NCBI GenBank assembly: GCA_900756725.1 | Contig: CAAELJ010000122.1 | Span: 1 to 26,871 of the forward strand | Direction of reading: 5' to 3' | DNA length: 26,871 nucleotides | From: an uncultured Collinsella sp. | GTDB taxonomy: Bacteria; Actinomycetota; Coriobacteriia; Coriobacteriales; Coriobacteriaceae | Part shown: positions 1 to 8,172 of the stretch, one piece after another | Layout of the letters: each line of letters begins with the position of its first letter | Position numbering within the stretch: the stretch's first letter is position 1 | Made by a program: the position numbers and the translations under genes | Notes under the pieces: generated by a model | Database searches by the model: none | What the model was told of the DNA's origin: nothing | Seen by the model: the letters and a program-made list of their open reading frames with translations, nothing else

Positions 1-2689
1 CCTCAAAATCCTCCACCGGCATGGGACGGTGGTAGAGGAACCCTTGTGCGTAGCGGGCGCCCATCTGGCGCAGCAGCTGTGCCTGCTCATTTGTCTCGAT
101 GCCTTCGACCACAACGGGCAGGTGCAACGATTGCGCCATCTCGAGCATAGACGATACGATCCGGGAGCTCCGGTTGTCGGTTTTCCCATCAGGCAAAAAG
201 GTGCGGTCGAGCTTGATAACATCGACGTTGACGTTCTTGAGCATTGCGAGCGTGGACTGGCCGGTGCCAAAGTCGTCCATATAGGTCAAAAAGCCCTGAT
301 TATGCAGGTCTGCCGTCAGCTTGTCCACCGCCTCGGATTCTCCGGTATAGGCGGTTTCGGTGATTTCGATGCGCATGAGCTCGGGCGGCAGGTTGTACTG
401 AGCAGCCAGCGCGCTCATGTGCTTGGCGACATCGCAGGCGAGGATGTCGACACGCGACACGTTAAGGGAAATCGGAATTACGCGAAGCCCCTGGTCGATG
501 CGCTTGCGCAGCCACGAGGCGACACCCTGCCAAATATACTTGTCGAGCGTCACCACAAAGCCGCTTTCCTCGAGCGCCGGGATAAAGGACGCGGGCGGAA
601 TTAACGATCCATCTTTGTCGATCCAGCGTGTGAGCGCCTCGGCGCCAATGATCTCGCCGGTTTCCATATCAACCAGTGGCTGCAGGTAGTAGGTGATGCG
701 GTCGTTTGAGAGCGCATACTGGAACTCGGTGAGGGTGCGGTGAAACGCAACCTCGCGCTTGTATTCCTCGGGGCGAAAGACGGCAATGCGATCCTTAAAG
801 TCGTTTTTCGCGCGCCGATTGGTAAACATGGCCTTGGCCTGTGCATCGATGGTGATTTCCTCGTTGGAGTCGATGGGGTAGACACCCATGGACGGCCAGA
901 AACCTACGCCGTTATCATGCTTGGCCACGGCTTCGCGAACGCGGTTATAGATTTTATGGACGGTGTCGTGCTCAAAGGGGATGAGTACGCAAAAGTCATC
1001 TTGGCCCCAGTACCCTGCGACGCCCATGTCGGCATTCTCGATGTCCTTGAGGACCGTGCCCACATCGGCGAGCATGCGGTCGCCCTCGGCCTGTCCGTGC
1101 CATTCGTTGAACAGCCGCATGTGTCCCATGTCGACGGTGGCGATACACCAAGCGCCGTCGTGCCCTGTCCTCAGAAATGCGTTGGCACGCCGCATAAACT
1201 CGCTGGGTCGATAGAGGCCCGTGAGCGTATCGATGCGTTCGGCGACGGCGCTTTTGCGCTCAATCTCAGGTATGGGGAGGCTGTCGTTGGGAACAAGCCC
1301 GCCGGCCGCACGAAGACGACGGTCGAGCTCGCCTAAAACGGCGGTCGCTTGATTGATTAAGCGCTCGTAAAAGGCCGGAACGACGAGGCAGACGGGGGTA
1401 ATGGTATCGCCCGCGATTTGAACAGGAGCGAAAACGGCTTCTTTAAGATGATGGGTCAGTTGCTCGAATGCCTCGTGGCCCAACTCGTTGCTAAGCACGA
1501 CGAACTGGGCGTTTCGTGAGCGGAAGACGCGACTCCTGCCGCGGGTGATCGACAACATGCGGCCTGCGTATTCGGCGAGCATGTTGTCGACAGCCTCGGC
1601 CCCATAGAGCTCGTTGAGCTTTGCCGTGCCACGAATGCGCACCGCTATAAGCCCCGTCTCGCAACGGTCGCGACGGCAGGCATCGATAGCGTTGATCAGC
1701 ATACGCTGCGTTCCGAGGCCCGTAGCGGCGTCGACGGTTTCGGCAAGCGAGTGGTTGACGAGCTCGCCGACATAGAGCGAGGGGGTATTTCCGTCGCCGT
1801 CGATACGAAACCCGCGAGCGCGGCAAAGGACGTAGTCGCCCGCGGCATTGCGCATACGGTACTGCATGACGCGGCGGTGTTTCGAGCCGTTGTAGATTTG
1901 GTCGATATCGCTGGTATAGGCCTCAAGGTCATCGGGATGGACACGCGTTTTCCAGTAATCGTGGCAGTTGTCGATATGCTCGGAAGGAAGAGCGAGGTCG
2001 CGCAAGGCGCCTTGTGACCAAAGGGTGCGATGCTTGTCCAAGTTCTCGATAAAGCAATAACGGCCTTCGTTGAGCATCGAAAAGGCATCGAAAACGCGGT
2101 CGCTTATTTCGAAGTCGTCGGCGTGGACTTGCACGATATTGCGTCGATCAAGGTGCATGGCATGGCGCAGCTTGTAGTCGTACATGCGATGGTCGGCATC
2201 GAGTGTCATGCGATTGGAGGCTTCGCCCAGGGCGGGGTCGGCGTGTGCCACTCCGTAGCTAAACGAATGAGGCATCTCGGAATCGTTGTTTTTGAGCAGG
2301 ACCGTTCGACAGTGCTCCAGACGCTCGGCGAGGTCGTCCTCGGTCGCAATCGTAGATAGGATGGCAAACTCGTCGCCGCCTATGCGAAACGCCGCCTCGT
2401 CCACTTTCATATACAGTTTGAGATAAAGGCTTACCTGCAAGATGTAGCGGTTGCCCTCGTCATGCCCAAAGACGTCGTTGCAGTGCTTGAGATTGTCGAT
2501 ATCGATGAACGCCATGGTAACGGGGATGTCCTGCCCCCAGAGCTCCTCGAGGGAACGGGCAAAGCCGCCGCGGTTGCCAAGTCCGGTAAGCTGGTCGGTA
2601 AAGGCGGTCCTAATCAGATCATCCTGACGCTCGAGAAGGTCACGGATGGTCTTTTCGAGCGTTTCGGTGTAATTGCTGACAGTATCCAT
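1..2689 (-). CDS. GGDEF-PAS-GGDEF-GGDEF-EAL cyclic-di-GMP signalling protein, C-terminus cut by window edge
   Basis: The frame is open from the ATG at 2689 to the left edge (896 codons visible); an in-frame TAG two codons upstream fixes the start. Domains read from the translation: a GGDEF domain with intact RIGGDEF (GGDEF at residues 104-108); a PAS-like segment (about 195-310, with HPDD); a degenerate GGDEF fold (about 322-480, TGLG then RNAQF in place of the active site); a third GGDEF fold with GQDDF at 562-566; and an EAL domain from about 655 (EAL at 684-686 in EALTRW, E778 in TETAY, MDDFGTG at 804-810, VEGIET near the end). No membrane segment or signal peptide is visible, so it is probably cytosolic. 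The family makes (GGDEF) or cleaves (EAL) c-di-GMP; the first GGDEF and the EAL keep their motifs, while the two middle GGDEF folds look regulatory. Only the last few residues appear to be missing. The upstream ribosome site is weak (AGAAAG). Confidence 0.93.
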   Translation of the reverse strand, partial: MDTVSNYTETLEKTIRDLLERQDDLIRTAFTDQLTGLGNRGGFARSLEELWGQDIPVTMAFIDIDNLKHCNDVFGHDEGNRYILQVSLYLKLYMKVDEAAFRIGGDEFAILSTIATEDDLAERLEHCRTVLLKNNDSEMPHSFSYGVAHADPALGEASNRMTLDADHRMYDYKLRHAMHLDRRNIVQVHADDFEISDRVFDAFSMLNEGRYCFIENLDKHRTLWSQGALRDLALPSEHIDNCHDYWKTRVHPDDLEAYTSDIDQIYNGSKHRRVMQYRMRNAAGDYVLCRARGFRIDGDGNTPSLYVGELVNHSLAETVDAATGLGTQRMLINAIDACRRDRCETGLIAVRIRGTAKLNELYGAEAVDNMLAEYAGRMLSITRGRSRVFRSRNAQFVVLSNELGHEAFEQLTHHLKEAVFAPVQIAGDTITPVCLVVPAFYERLINQATAVLGELDRRLRAAGGLVPNDSLPIPEIERKSAVAERIDTLTGLYRPSEFMRRANAFLRTGHDGAWCIATVDMGHMRLFNEWHGQAEGDRMLADVGTVLKDIENADMGVAGYWGQDDFCVLIPFEHDTVHKIYNRVREAVAKHDNGVGFWPSMGVYPIDSNEEITIDAQAKAMFTNRRAKNDFKDRIAVFRPEEYKREVAFHRTLTEFQYALSNDRITYYLQPLVDMETGEIIGAEALTRWIDKDGSLIPPASFIPALEESGFVVTLDKYIWQGVASWLRKRIDQGLRVIPISLNVSRVDILACDVAKHMSALAAQYNLPPELMRIEITETAYTGESEAVDKLTADLHNQGFLTYMDDFGTGQSTLAMLKNVNVDVIKLDRTFLPDGKTDNRSSRIVSSMLEMAQSLHLPVVVEGIETNEQAQLLRQMGARYAQGFLYHRPMPVEDFE

Positions 2690-3013
2690 GTTCTAAGCGG
2701 CTTTCTGAGGTCGGGGCGGATTGCGTCGGGCGAGCTCGTTGTGTACACGCGTCGTTGCTCAGCGTATTGCGTGTATCCAGGCCTCCGCCTTGCTGCGTTG
2801 TTGGGTTACTTTGCCGGCTAATGTTCGCTGTTGATAACTGCTGAGTAGTATAAACAACAGTACAAAATTATATAGGGGTGCCCATACTATGGGTGACAAT
2901 TATTTGCCAAGCGGTAACACGACGATGCGATGTTCGATGAAAATGCGACTGAGACGATATATGTTGACGGGTATACTTGTCCCGTTTAAAAACGCAGAAA
3001 CGGGGATGATCGC
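2690..3013. other. Divergent intergenic region, 324 bp
   Basis: This gap separates the divergent c-di-GMP gene and the lipase gene. It is more AT-rich around 2820-2990 than the flanking genes and must hold both promoters. A TATACT hexamer lies at 2972-2977 on the plus strand, just behind a TTGACG at 2964-2969 that is too close to act as its -35. Another TATACT lies on the minus strand at 2847-2852. Neither has a good partner at 16-18 bp, so no promoter is called. I see no small gene, RNA or repeat here. Confidence 0.4.
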
Positions 3014-3883
3014 ATGACGCAGCCAGATACGACGCGCACGGTGGGGCTCGCGCTCGAGGGAGGCGGCTACCGCGGTATGTATACGGCGGGCGTGCTCGAC
3101 GTATGGATGGAGCGCGGCTTAACTTGCGACCATATGGTGGGTGTCTCAGCGGGCGCGGCGTTTGGCTACAACTTTAAATCGCGGCAGATCGGCCGCGCCA
3201 TTCGCTACAACAAGGCCTATTGCGCCGACAAGCGCTATGCGAGCGTGACGAGCTGGTTGCGAACCGGCGATATGTTCAATGCCGAGTTTGCCTATCATGA
3301 GGTACCCATCGAGCGCGATCCCATCGATCTGGAGGCATATCGCGCCTGCCCCATGCGGTTTACGTGCGTGTGTACCGATATCGAGACGGGCAAGGCCGTC
3401 TACCACGACCTGCCCTATGGCAACGAGCGGGATATCGAGTGGATCCGGGCATCGTCGGCGATTCCCGTGGCGACGCGTCCCGTTGCTATTGACGGGCATA
3501 AGTATCTGGATGGTGGCGTGGCCGATTCTATTCCCAGTGCATGGCTGTTTGCGCAGGGGTATGACCGCAATATCGTGGTGCTCACGCAGCCGGCGGGCTT
3601 TGTGAAGCAGCCCAACAGCGTGATGCCCATGCTGCGTCGCGTGTTCCGTCACTATCCGGAGTTTGTTGCGGCGCTTGAGCATCGGCATGAGGTCTACAAT
3701 GCCACGCTCGATGACCTGGCACGTCGCGAGGCTGCCGGCGAGGTCTTTGTGGTGCGTCCGAGCGAATCGGTGAAGGTGCCGTCGCTGTGCCGCGAGCCCG
3801 ATGAGCTCGAGCGCATCTATCAGATCGGCCGCCACGATGCGGAGGCGACTTTGCCGGCATTGGAAGCGTATCTGGCGGAGTAA
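3014..3883 (+). CDS. Patatin-like phospholipase family protein
   Basis: A 289-residue protein with the full patatin signature. The glycine-rich oxyanion motif is EGGGYRGMYTAGV (residues 15-27), the nucleophile elbow is GVSAG with Ser45, and the second catalytic residue is Asp166 in DGGVADSIP. Length and layout match the bacterial single-domain patatins of the YjjU type, which hydrolyse acyl esters of lipids with a Ser-Asp dyad. There is no signal peptide or membrane segment, so it is probably cytosolic or peripheral to the membrane. The ATG at 3014 follows a GGGGATG-like ribosome site (AACGGGGATGATCGC). The gene stands alone, convergent with the thiamine operon, and is followed by three palindromic units. 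The true substrate is not visible in the sequence. Confidence 0.93.
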   Translation: MTQPDTTRTVGLALEGGGYRGMYTAGVLDVWMERGLTCDHMVGVSAGAAFGYNFKSRQIGRAIRYNKAYCADKRYASVTSWLRTGDMFNAEFAYHEVPIERDPIDLEAYRACPMRFTCVCTDIETGKAVYHDLPYGNERDIEWIRASSAIPVATRPVAIDGHKYLDGGVADSIPSAWLFAQGYDRNIVVLTQPAGFVKQPNSVMPMLRRVFRHYPEFVAALEHRHEVYNATLDDLARREAAGEVFVVRPSESVKVPSLCREPDELERIYQIGRHDAEATLPALEAYLAE

Positions 3884-3892
3884 GGGTCGCAT

Positions 3893-4066
3893 GCGGAAAG
3901 CGCATCCCGGAATGGGCGTTTGGAATGGGGTGCGGTTTCCGCGAGAGGCCCGTAGCGGAAAGTTCATCCCGGAATATGCGTTCAGACTGGGATGCAGTTT
4001 CCCACTGGTTCTCTATACGGAAAGCGCATCCCAGTTTGGACGTCCATTCTGGGATGCGCTTTCCGT
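3893..4066. repeat. Three tandem REP-like palindromic units
   Basis: Three imperfect palindromes of about 50 bp follow each other at 3893-3942, 3955-4003 and 4017-4066. Each has a left arm of the form CGGAAAG(C/T)(G/T)CATCCC and a right arm resembling GGGATGC(G/A)(C/G)TTTCC. The third is nearly perfect: 18-bp arms (left ACGGAAAGCGCATCCCAG) around a palindromic core TGGACGTCCA. They fill the gap between two convergent genes (lipase stop 3883, thiE stop 4109). Transcribed, each would fold into a long hairpin and could stop transcription or protect 3' ends. Size, palindromy and clustering resemble REP/BIME elements. Confidence 0.8.
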
Positions 4067-4108
4067 TGCTGAAGATATGAGGCCGCGAATAAGCTGCTCG
4101 GCCTATGC

Positions 4109-4804
4109 CTATGCCTGCTGCCAAGTGTCGACGAGCTCCTTGGCTGCGGCGTAGGGGTCGTCGGCACTGCAGACGGCGCTCACCACAAAGAAGCCGTCAA
4201 CACCGGTAGCCTTGAGCTGCGGTAGATCGGCCGTCTTGACGCCGCCGCCCACCACGATGGGCACGGGGCTTGCCGCGTGGAGTGCGGCCAGGTCCTCAAA
4301 GCTCTTGGTAATGATAGAGCCGTCGGCTGCGCGTCCGCAGTCGCGTTTGGTCTCGGTCTCGTGGAGTGGACCGATGCCCAGGTAGTCGACCAGGCTCATG
4401 TCGGCGGTCTTGACGTACTCGAGCATCTCCTCGCAACGGGCCGAAAGGCCCACGATGGCGTCGGGGCCCAACAGTTTACGGCAGACCTCGACGGGAATAT
4501 CGCTTTGGCCCACGTGCACGCCGTCGACAGCGATGCCCTGCTCGCGCGCGGCGAGTACGCAGTCCAGGCGGTCGTCGATCAGCAAGGCGACCTGACCGGT
4601 CTTGCCGGCCTGTGCGATAGCCTGCGCGGCGTCGCCGGTCAGCGCGATGATCTCGCGGGCGCTTGCCACCTTGGAGCGCACCTGGATGCAGGTAAAGCCT
4701 GCATCGAGCGCCTGGGCCACCACATCGCCCACGGGACGTCCCAGCGTGTTTTCGGGGCCGAGTACCAGATAGGCCGAGATATCAAGGTTGTCGCGGATAC
4801 TCAT
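4109..4804 (-). CDS. thiE: Thiamine phosphate synthase
   Basis: 231 residues. ThiE joins hydroxymethylpyrimidine diphosphate and thiazole phosphate to give thiamine monophosphate in the cytosol. The TIM-barrel motifs are recognisable: QVRSK (41-45, family form QLREK), LIDDRLD (75-81, the diphosphate/Mg site), DGVHVGQSD (94-102), GLSAR, DYLGIGPL followed by TETK, and the phosphate-binding GGGV near the C-terminus. The start at 4804 is chosen because AGGAGG precedes it at good spacing and the first residues match ThiE; a longer open frame upstream has no family similarity. The ATG overlaps the stop of the preceding gene (ATGA), indicating translational coupling. It is the last gene of the riboswitch-controlled thiM operon. 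Confidence 0.95.
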   Translation of the reverse strand: MSIRDNLDISAYLVLGPENTLGRPVGDVVAQALDAGFTCIQVRSKVASAREIIALTGDAAQAIAQAGKTGQVALLIDDRLDCVLAAREQGIAVDGVHVGQSDIPVEVCRKLLGPDAIVGLSARCEEMLEYVKTADMSLVDYLGIGPLHETETKRDCGRAADGSIITKSFEDLAALHAASPVPIVVGGGVKTADLPQLKATGVDGFFVVSAVCSADDPYAAAKELVDTWQQA

Positions 4805-5142
4805 CGTGCTTCCTCCTGCTTTTTGATCTGTGCTTCCATGCGCTCGAGTTTGCCGGTCATGGTGTCGGTAAATCCGGGTCGAATATCGGCTTTGAGCACG
4901 ACTTCGGTGCGGATGCCCTTGTTCGCCAACACAAAGGTTGCGTCGCGCACGACCTGCATGACCTCGTCCCAGTCGCCCTCGATCTCGGTGAACATCGAGG
5001 TGGTGCGGTTGGGAAGGCCGCTCTCGCGAATGACGCGCACGGCCTCGGCGACCTCGGCGGATAGCTCGTCGCCGGTGCCGCACGGGGCGATGGCTACGGC
5101 AACGAGCGTGTTCATACCGGCATTGGTTGCGGGCTCGGACAT
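4801..5142 (-). CDS. MTH1187/YkoF-type thiamine-binding protein
   Basis: A small 113-residue protein. From residue 10 (MNTLVAVAIAPCGTG) it follows the MTH1187/TIGR00106 thiamine-binding family: a short beta strand with a conserved PxGTG-like turn, then residues resembling TSMFTEIEGDWDEV, and an end with KADIRPGF. Proteins of this family have a ferredoxin-like fold and bind thiamine or its pyrimidine part. No membrane segment or signal peptide is seen. The start at 5142 is supported by AGGAGG 8 bases upstream; the second Met (MNTL) would also fit the family start. The stop overlaps the thiE start by four bases and thiM ends 3 bases upstream, so the three genes form one operon under a TPP riboswitch, which supports a thiamine role. 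Confidence 0.88.
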   Translation of the reverse strand: MSEPATNAGMNTLVAVAIAPCGTGDELSAEVAEAVRVIRESGLPNRTTSMFTEIEGDWDEVMQVVRDATFVLANKGIRTEVVLKADIRPGFTDTMTGKLERMEAQIKKQEEAR

Positions 5143-5145
5143 GGC

Positions 5146-5985
5146 TTATGCCTCCTCGAGCTCGAGTTGGTTGTTGGCGATGTCCTGGGCGGTCGCGCGG
5201 TAGAGCTCGTCGATAAAGGCGACCTTAAAGCTTGCCGGGGCATCGGCAACGGCGGCGGCACGCGTGCCGGCAACGTTGTAGACGGCGGTGCCGCAGATGG
5301 CTGCCGTAAACGGGTCGGTGGCACAGGCGTACACGGCCAGCACGCCGCCCTGCGAGCAACCGCAGCCGGTGATCTTGGACATGAGCGGGCTGCCGCCGTG
5401 GGATTTGGCCACGGTCGTGCCGTCGGTGATCAGGTCGACCTCACCCGAGACCACTACGGCGCCACCGGTGTAGCGGGCGAGCGCCACGGCGGCATCGCGG
5501 GCGGCGTCAACCGTATCGGTGGTGTCGACGCCGCGCACGCGGCTCAGATCGGCGACTTCACCCTCAAGACCCCACAGGCCGGCGAGCGCGATAATCTCGG
5601 AGGCGTTGCCGCGCACGATGGCGGGTTTGTACTGTTTGAGTTCGTTTACCAGCTGGGTGCGCAGGCTGCCGATGCCCAGGCCCACCGGATCGAGCACCCA
5701 GGGCTTGCCGGCGTCGTGTGCCGCCTTGGCTGCGCGGGGAATCGTCTGCTCGTAGATGGGGAAGAGCGTGCCCATGTTGAGATAGATGGCGCCGCCGCCG
5801 GCAACGAGTGCCTCGCCCTCGTCGGGCAGATAGACCATAGCGGCCGAACCGCCCACGGCGAGCTGAGCATTGGCGACAAAATCAATCGTCACCGTGTTGG
5901 TGATGGAGCCGGCCATGGGATTGGTGGCGCGAATCTCCTCCACGGCCTTGACTACGTTTTGCTTAAGCTGTTCCGAATCGATCAC
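5146..5985 (-). CDS. thiM: Hydroxyethylthiazole kinase
   Basis: 279 residues. ThiM phosphorylates 4-methyl-5-(2-hydroxyethyl)thiazole so it can enter ThiE, a salvage step. Family motifs: ITNTVTIDFVANAQLAVGGSAAM (residues 28-50; the usual form has GASPxM), VLDPVGLG (97-104), RGNASEI (125-131) and ITGCGCSQGG (205-214), with Cys210 at the position of the catalytic Cys of the usual TGTGC motif; Cys208 replaces Thr. The start codon is GTG at 5985, eight bases behind an AGGAGG site; a nearby ATG at 5992 is out of frame. It is the first gene of the operon, just downstream of the TPP riboswitch and its terminator. No thiD or thiC is present here, so pyrimidine phosphate must come from elsewhere. Confidence 0.95.
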   Translation of the reverse strand: MIDSEQLKQNVVKAVEEIRATNPMAGSITNTVTIDFVANAQLAVGGSAAMVYLPDEGEALVAGGGAIYLNMGTLFPIYEQTIPRAAKAAHDAGKPWVLDPVGLGIGSLRTQLVNELKQYKPAIVRGNASEIIALAGLWGLEGEVADLSRVRGVDTTDTVDAARDAAVALARYTGGAVVVSGEVDLITDGTTVAKSHGGSPLMSKITGCGCSQGGVLAVYACATDPFTAAICGTAVYNVAGTRAAAVADAPASFKVAFIDELYRATAQDIANNQLELEEA

Positions 5986-6004
5986 TGCACATGCCTCCTT
6001 GGCA

Positions 6005-6038
6005 TAGAAAAGGGGCGCTGTGCATAGACAGCGCCCCT
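6005..6038 (-). terminator. Riboswitch-linked intrinsic terminator
   Basis: On the minus strand, an 11-bp perfect stem (AGGGGCGCTGT with ACAGCGCCCCT) with a 6-base loop is followed by TTTCT. It lies between the TPP aptamer and the thiM ribosome site, the place expected for the expression platform. Thiamine pyrophosphate binding is expected to favour this hairpin and switch the operon off. Confidence 0.88.
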
Positions 6039-6045
6039 AAAAAGG

Positions 6046-6145
6046 CGGCATGCTCCCTACGCCAGCATTAACTGACAGGTTCAAAGGATTGGGCCCCATG
6101 CCCTCTCAGCCTTGTGGTTTGCACCGCCGGCACTCCCGCATCGAA
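6046..6145 (-). promoter_or_regulatory. TPP riboswitch (THI element)
   Basis: Read on the minus strand, the leader holds the conserved THI-box pieces in order: CGGGAGTGC, then AAGGCTGAGAGGG (the CUGAGA pyrimidine-sensor loop), CCTTTGAACCTG, GTTAATGCTGGCG and AGGGAGCATG, with the P1 ends pairing through ATGC at 6138-6141 and GCAT at 6050-6053. The aptamer is followed by a terminator hairpin and then thiM. This is the standard TPP riboswitch layout and predicts repression of thiM-thiE when TPP is plentiful. Confidence 0.95.
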
Positions 6146-6168
6146 TCTGTTGTTCCCTATACTAGCGC

Positions 6169-6270
6169 ACCTGCCAAAAAGGGACAGGTTTATTTTGGCA
6201 GGTAACAACTGGGGCTTTACGTTTTCCCAGATAAAACCTGCCAAAATAAACCTATCCTTTTTTGGCAGGT
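6169..6270. repeat. 102-bp inverted-repeat element (MITE-like)
   Basis: Two 35-bp arms at 6169-6203 and 6236-6270 are inverted copies of each other with two mismatches. Each arm is also bounded by its own inverted ends, ACCTGCCAAAA and TTTTGGCAGGT. The 32-bp centre holds a smaller CTGGG/CCCAG stem, so almost the whole element can fold into one cruciform or RNA hairpin. It has no coding capacity and sits between the riboswitch of the thi operon and the divergent HAD gene, where it could supply promoter sequence to either side; a TACAAT lies at 6274-6279, just beyond it. Confidence 0.8.
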
Positions 6271-6310
6271 CGGTACAATAGACGGGATTAAGAATGACCG
6301 AGGGGGCCTT

Positions 6311-7219
6311 ATGATTAAACTTGTGCTGACCGATATGGACGATACGCTGATTCCAGCCGGGCATGACGGCGCCAGCGACTACGCCATCGAGGGCATTCAT
6401 GCCATGCAGGCGGCGGGTCTGCACTTTGGTCCGGTTTCGGGTCGCCAACCGTCCGCGATGGGCTGGATGTTCCGCAATCGCGCCGAGTGCTTCTCGACCG
6501 GCGCGTTCTGCAACGGCCAGGTCATGTTTGTGGACGGCGAGGTGGCAGCCTCGCATGCGACCGACAACGCCGCCCTTATGCGCTTGGCTGACTACTTGGA
6601 GCAAGAGACCGACGATACGTATCTGAAGGTCTACAGCCTGGGCGATGACTTTTGGAATAACGATGCCTATTGTGTAACGAGCGACCCCGAGCGTGTGCGC
6701 CGCGCCATGGAGTCGGGCGGCAACGCATGGCTCAAGGGCGAAGAGGCCCCGTGCCGTCCTGTCGTCGATGACGCGCCGGTGTTCAAGGCGAATATCTGGA
6801 GTGCTCGTTCGCGTGAGGAGCTCGCGGAGCTACGCGAGCGCGTTGCCGCTGAGGTGCCGGAACTCTCGCTCGTGTTTCCCAACAATCGTGTGCGCCTGTT
6901 CGACATTCTTCCAGCAGGTTGGGACAAGGGTTGCGCTGCGCTGGAGCTGGCGCGCGCTTTGGACCTGACGTCCGACGAGGTGGCCGTATTTGGCGATTCC
7001 GATAACGACCTGCCCATGATCGGTGCCGTCCCCAACTCCGTTGCAGTCGCCAATGCCAACGAGGCCGTCACGGCTGCCGCGCGCTGGCATATCGGCGCTG
7101 CGGCAGACGATGCGGTTGCCGGGGCTCTGCATCAGATTGCCGCCTGCGCCGCGACGGGGGAGATGCCGTCGTTTATGCGTCAGATGAGCACGACGGGTTT
7201 CGACGTCACGAACGTCTAG
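6311..7219 (+). CDS. HAD-superfamily hydrolase, Cof type
   Basis: 302 residues with all four HAD motifs: DMDDT (nucleophile Asp8, acid/base Asp10), Ser43 in VSGRQ, Lys206 in WDKG, and GDSDND (228-233) for Mg2+. The insert between motifs II and III, about 150 residues, is a C2-type cap as in Cof/YidA phosphatases, which hydrolyse sugar phosphates, flavin or pyridoxal phosphates in the cytosol. The specific substrate cannot be read from sequence. Start at 6311 behind GAGGGGGCC. The stop lies only 10 bases before the next ATG and the LysR ribosome site follows it directly, so the two are probably co-transcribed. Confidence 0.92.
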   Translation: MIKLVLTDMDDTLIPAGHDGASDYAIEGIHAMQAAGLHFGPVSGRQPSAMGWMFRNRAECFSTGAFCNGQVMFVDGEVAASHATDNAALMRLADYLEQETDDTYLKVYSLGDDFWNNDAYCVTSDPERVRRAMESGGNAWLKGEEAPCRPVVDDAPVFKANIWSARSREELAELRERVAAEVPELSLVFPNNRVRLFDILPAGWDKGCAALELARALDLTSDEVAVFGDSDNDLPMIGAVPNSVAVANANEAVTAAARWHIGAAADDAVAGALHQIAACAATGEMPSFMRQMSTTGFDVTNV

Positions 7220-7229
7220 GGAGAAAGCC

Positions 7230-8126
7230 ATGAAGCTTCAACAGCTCAGGTATGTCGTCAAAGTTGCCGAATGCGGCAGCATCACCGAGGCCTCGCGCCG
7301 GCTCTTTGTGTCGCAGCCTTCGATTACCGCGTCGATCCGCGATCTCGAAAACGAGATGGGTGTGCACATCTTTGAGCGCACCAACAAGGGTGTCATTGTG
7401 TCCGAGGAGGGCGAGACCTTCTTGGGCTACGCGCGCCAGGTGCTCGATCAGGCGGATCTGCTCGAAGGCAAGTACAAGGGCGCGTCCGAGCAGGTGCCGC
7501 ACTTTAGTGTGAGCTGCCAGCATTATTCCTTTGCCGTTAACGCGTTTGTTGACGTGATCCGCGAGTTCGATGCTGCGCGTTACGACTTCACCCTGCGCGA
7601 GGAGCAGACTCACGAGATTATCGAGGACGTCGCGCACATGAAAAGCGAGCTCGGCATCCTGTATCTGTCGGAGCATAACCGCGAGGTTATCGAGCGCATG
7701 CTGGCGGCCAACGAGCTCGTGTTCGAAGGGCTCTTCTGCGCCACGCCGCACGTTTTTGTGTGTGCCGACCACCCGTTGGCTGACCGCTCCAGCGTGACGC
7801 TCGAAGACCTCGAGGACTACCCATTCTTGTCCTATGAGCAGGGCAGCTATAACTCGTTTTACTATTCCGAGGAACTGACCTCGACGTTTGAGCGCCGCAA
7901 GAACATCCGCGTGCGCGATCGTGCGACGCTGTTCAACCTGGTCATGGGCCTCAACGGCTACACAGTATGCTCAGGCGTGATCAGTCACGAGCTCAACGGC
8001 CCCGGCATCATCTCGATTCCGCTCGATGTGGACGAGTACATGGAGATCGGCATCATCACGCGCAAGAACACGACACTCACGCGCTACGGCCAAGCCTATA
8101 TCGACGCGATCCGCCAGCATATCTAG
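7230..8126 (+). CDS. LysR-family transcriptional regulator
   Basis: 298 residues, the usual LysR length. The N-terminal winged helix (residues 1-60) is typical: LQQLRYVVKVAECGSITEASRRLFVSQPSITASIRDLENEMGVHIFER in outline, with SQPSITASI as the recognition helix. The remainder is a periplasmic-binding-like co-inducer domain. Start at 7230 follows AGGGAGAAAGCC. It is co-directional with the upstream HAD gene (10-base gap) and followed after 155 bp by a MetE-like methyltransferase gene whose promoter carries a perfect inverted repeat. By context it may regulate that gene and sulfur or methionine metabolism; the ligand is unknown. Confidence 0.93.
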   Translation: MKLQQLRYVVKVAECGSITEASRRLFVSQPSITASIRDLENEMGVHIFERTNKGVIVSEEGETFLGYARQVLDQADLLEGKYKGASEQVPHFSVSCQHYSFAVNAFVDVIREFDAARYDFTLREEQTHEIIEDVAHMKSELGILYLSEHNREVIERMLAANELVFEGLFCATPHVFVCADHPLADRSSVTLEDLEDYPFLSYEQGSYNSFYYSEELTSTFERRKNIRVRDRATLFNLVMGLNGYTVCSGVISHELNGPGIISIPLDVDEYMEIGIITRKNTTLTRYGQAYIDAIRQHI

Positions 8127-8172
8127 ACTTCTGCGTCTTGCACGGGTCAAATCTCTTTATGGCAGTTCCAAC

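Noticed and set aside
740..1336. Plus-strand open frame of 198 codons and neighbours up to 2821
   Set aside because: They lie antisense to the GGDEF/EAL protein, whose motifs are unambiguous on the minus strand.
3893..4066. CRISPR array
   Set aside because: The repeated units are palindromes with short, uneven linkers, not identical repeats with unique spacers of constant length.
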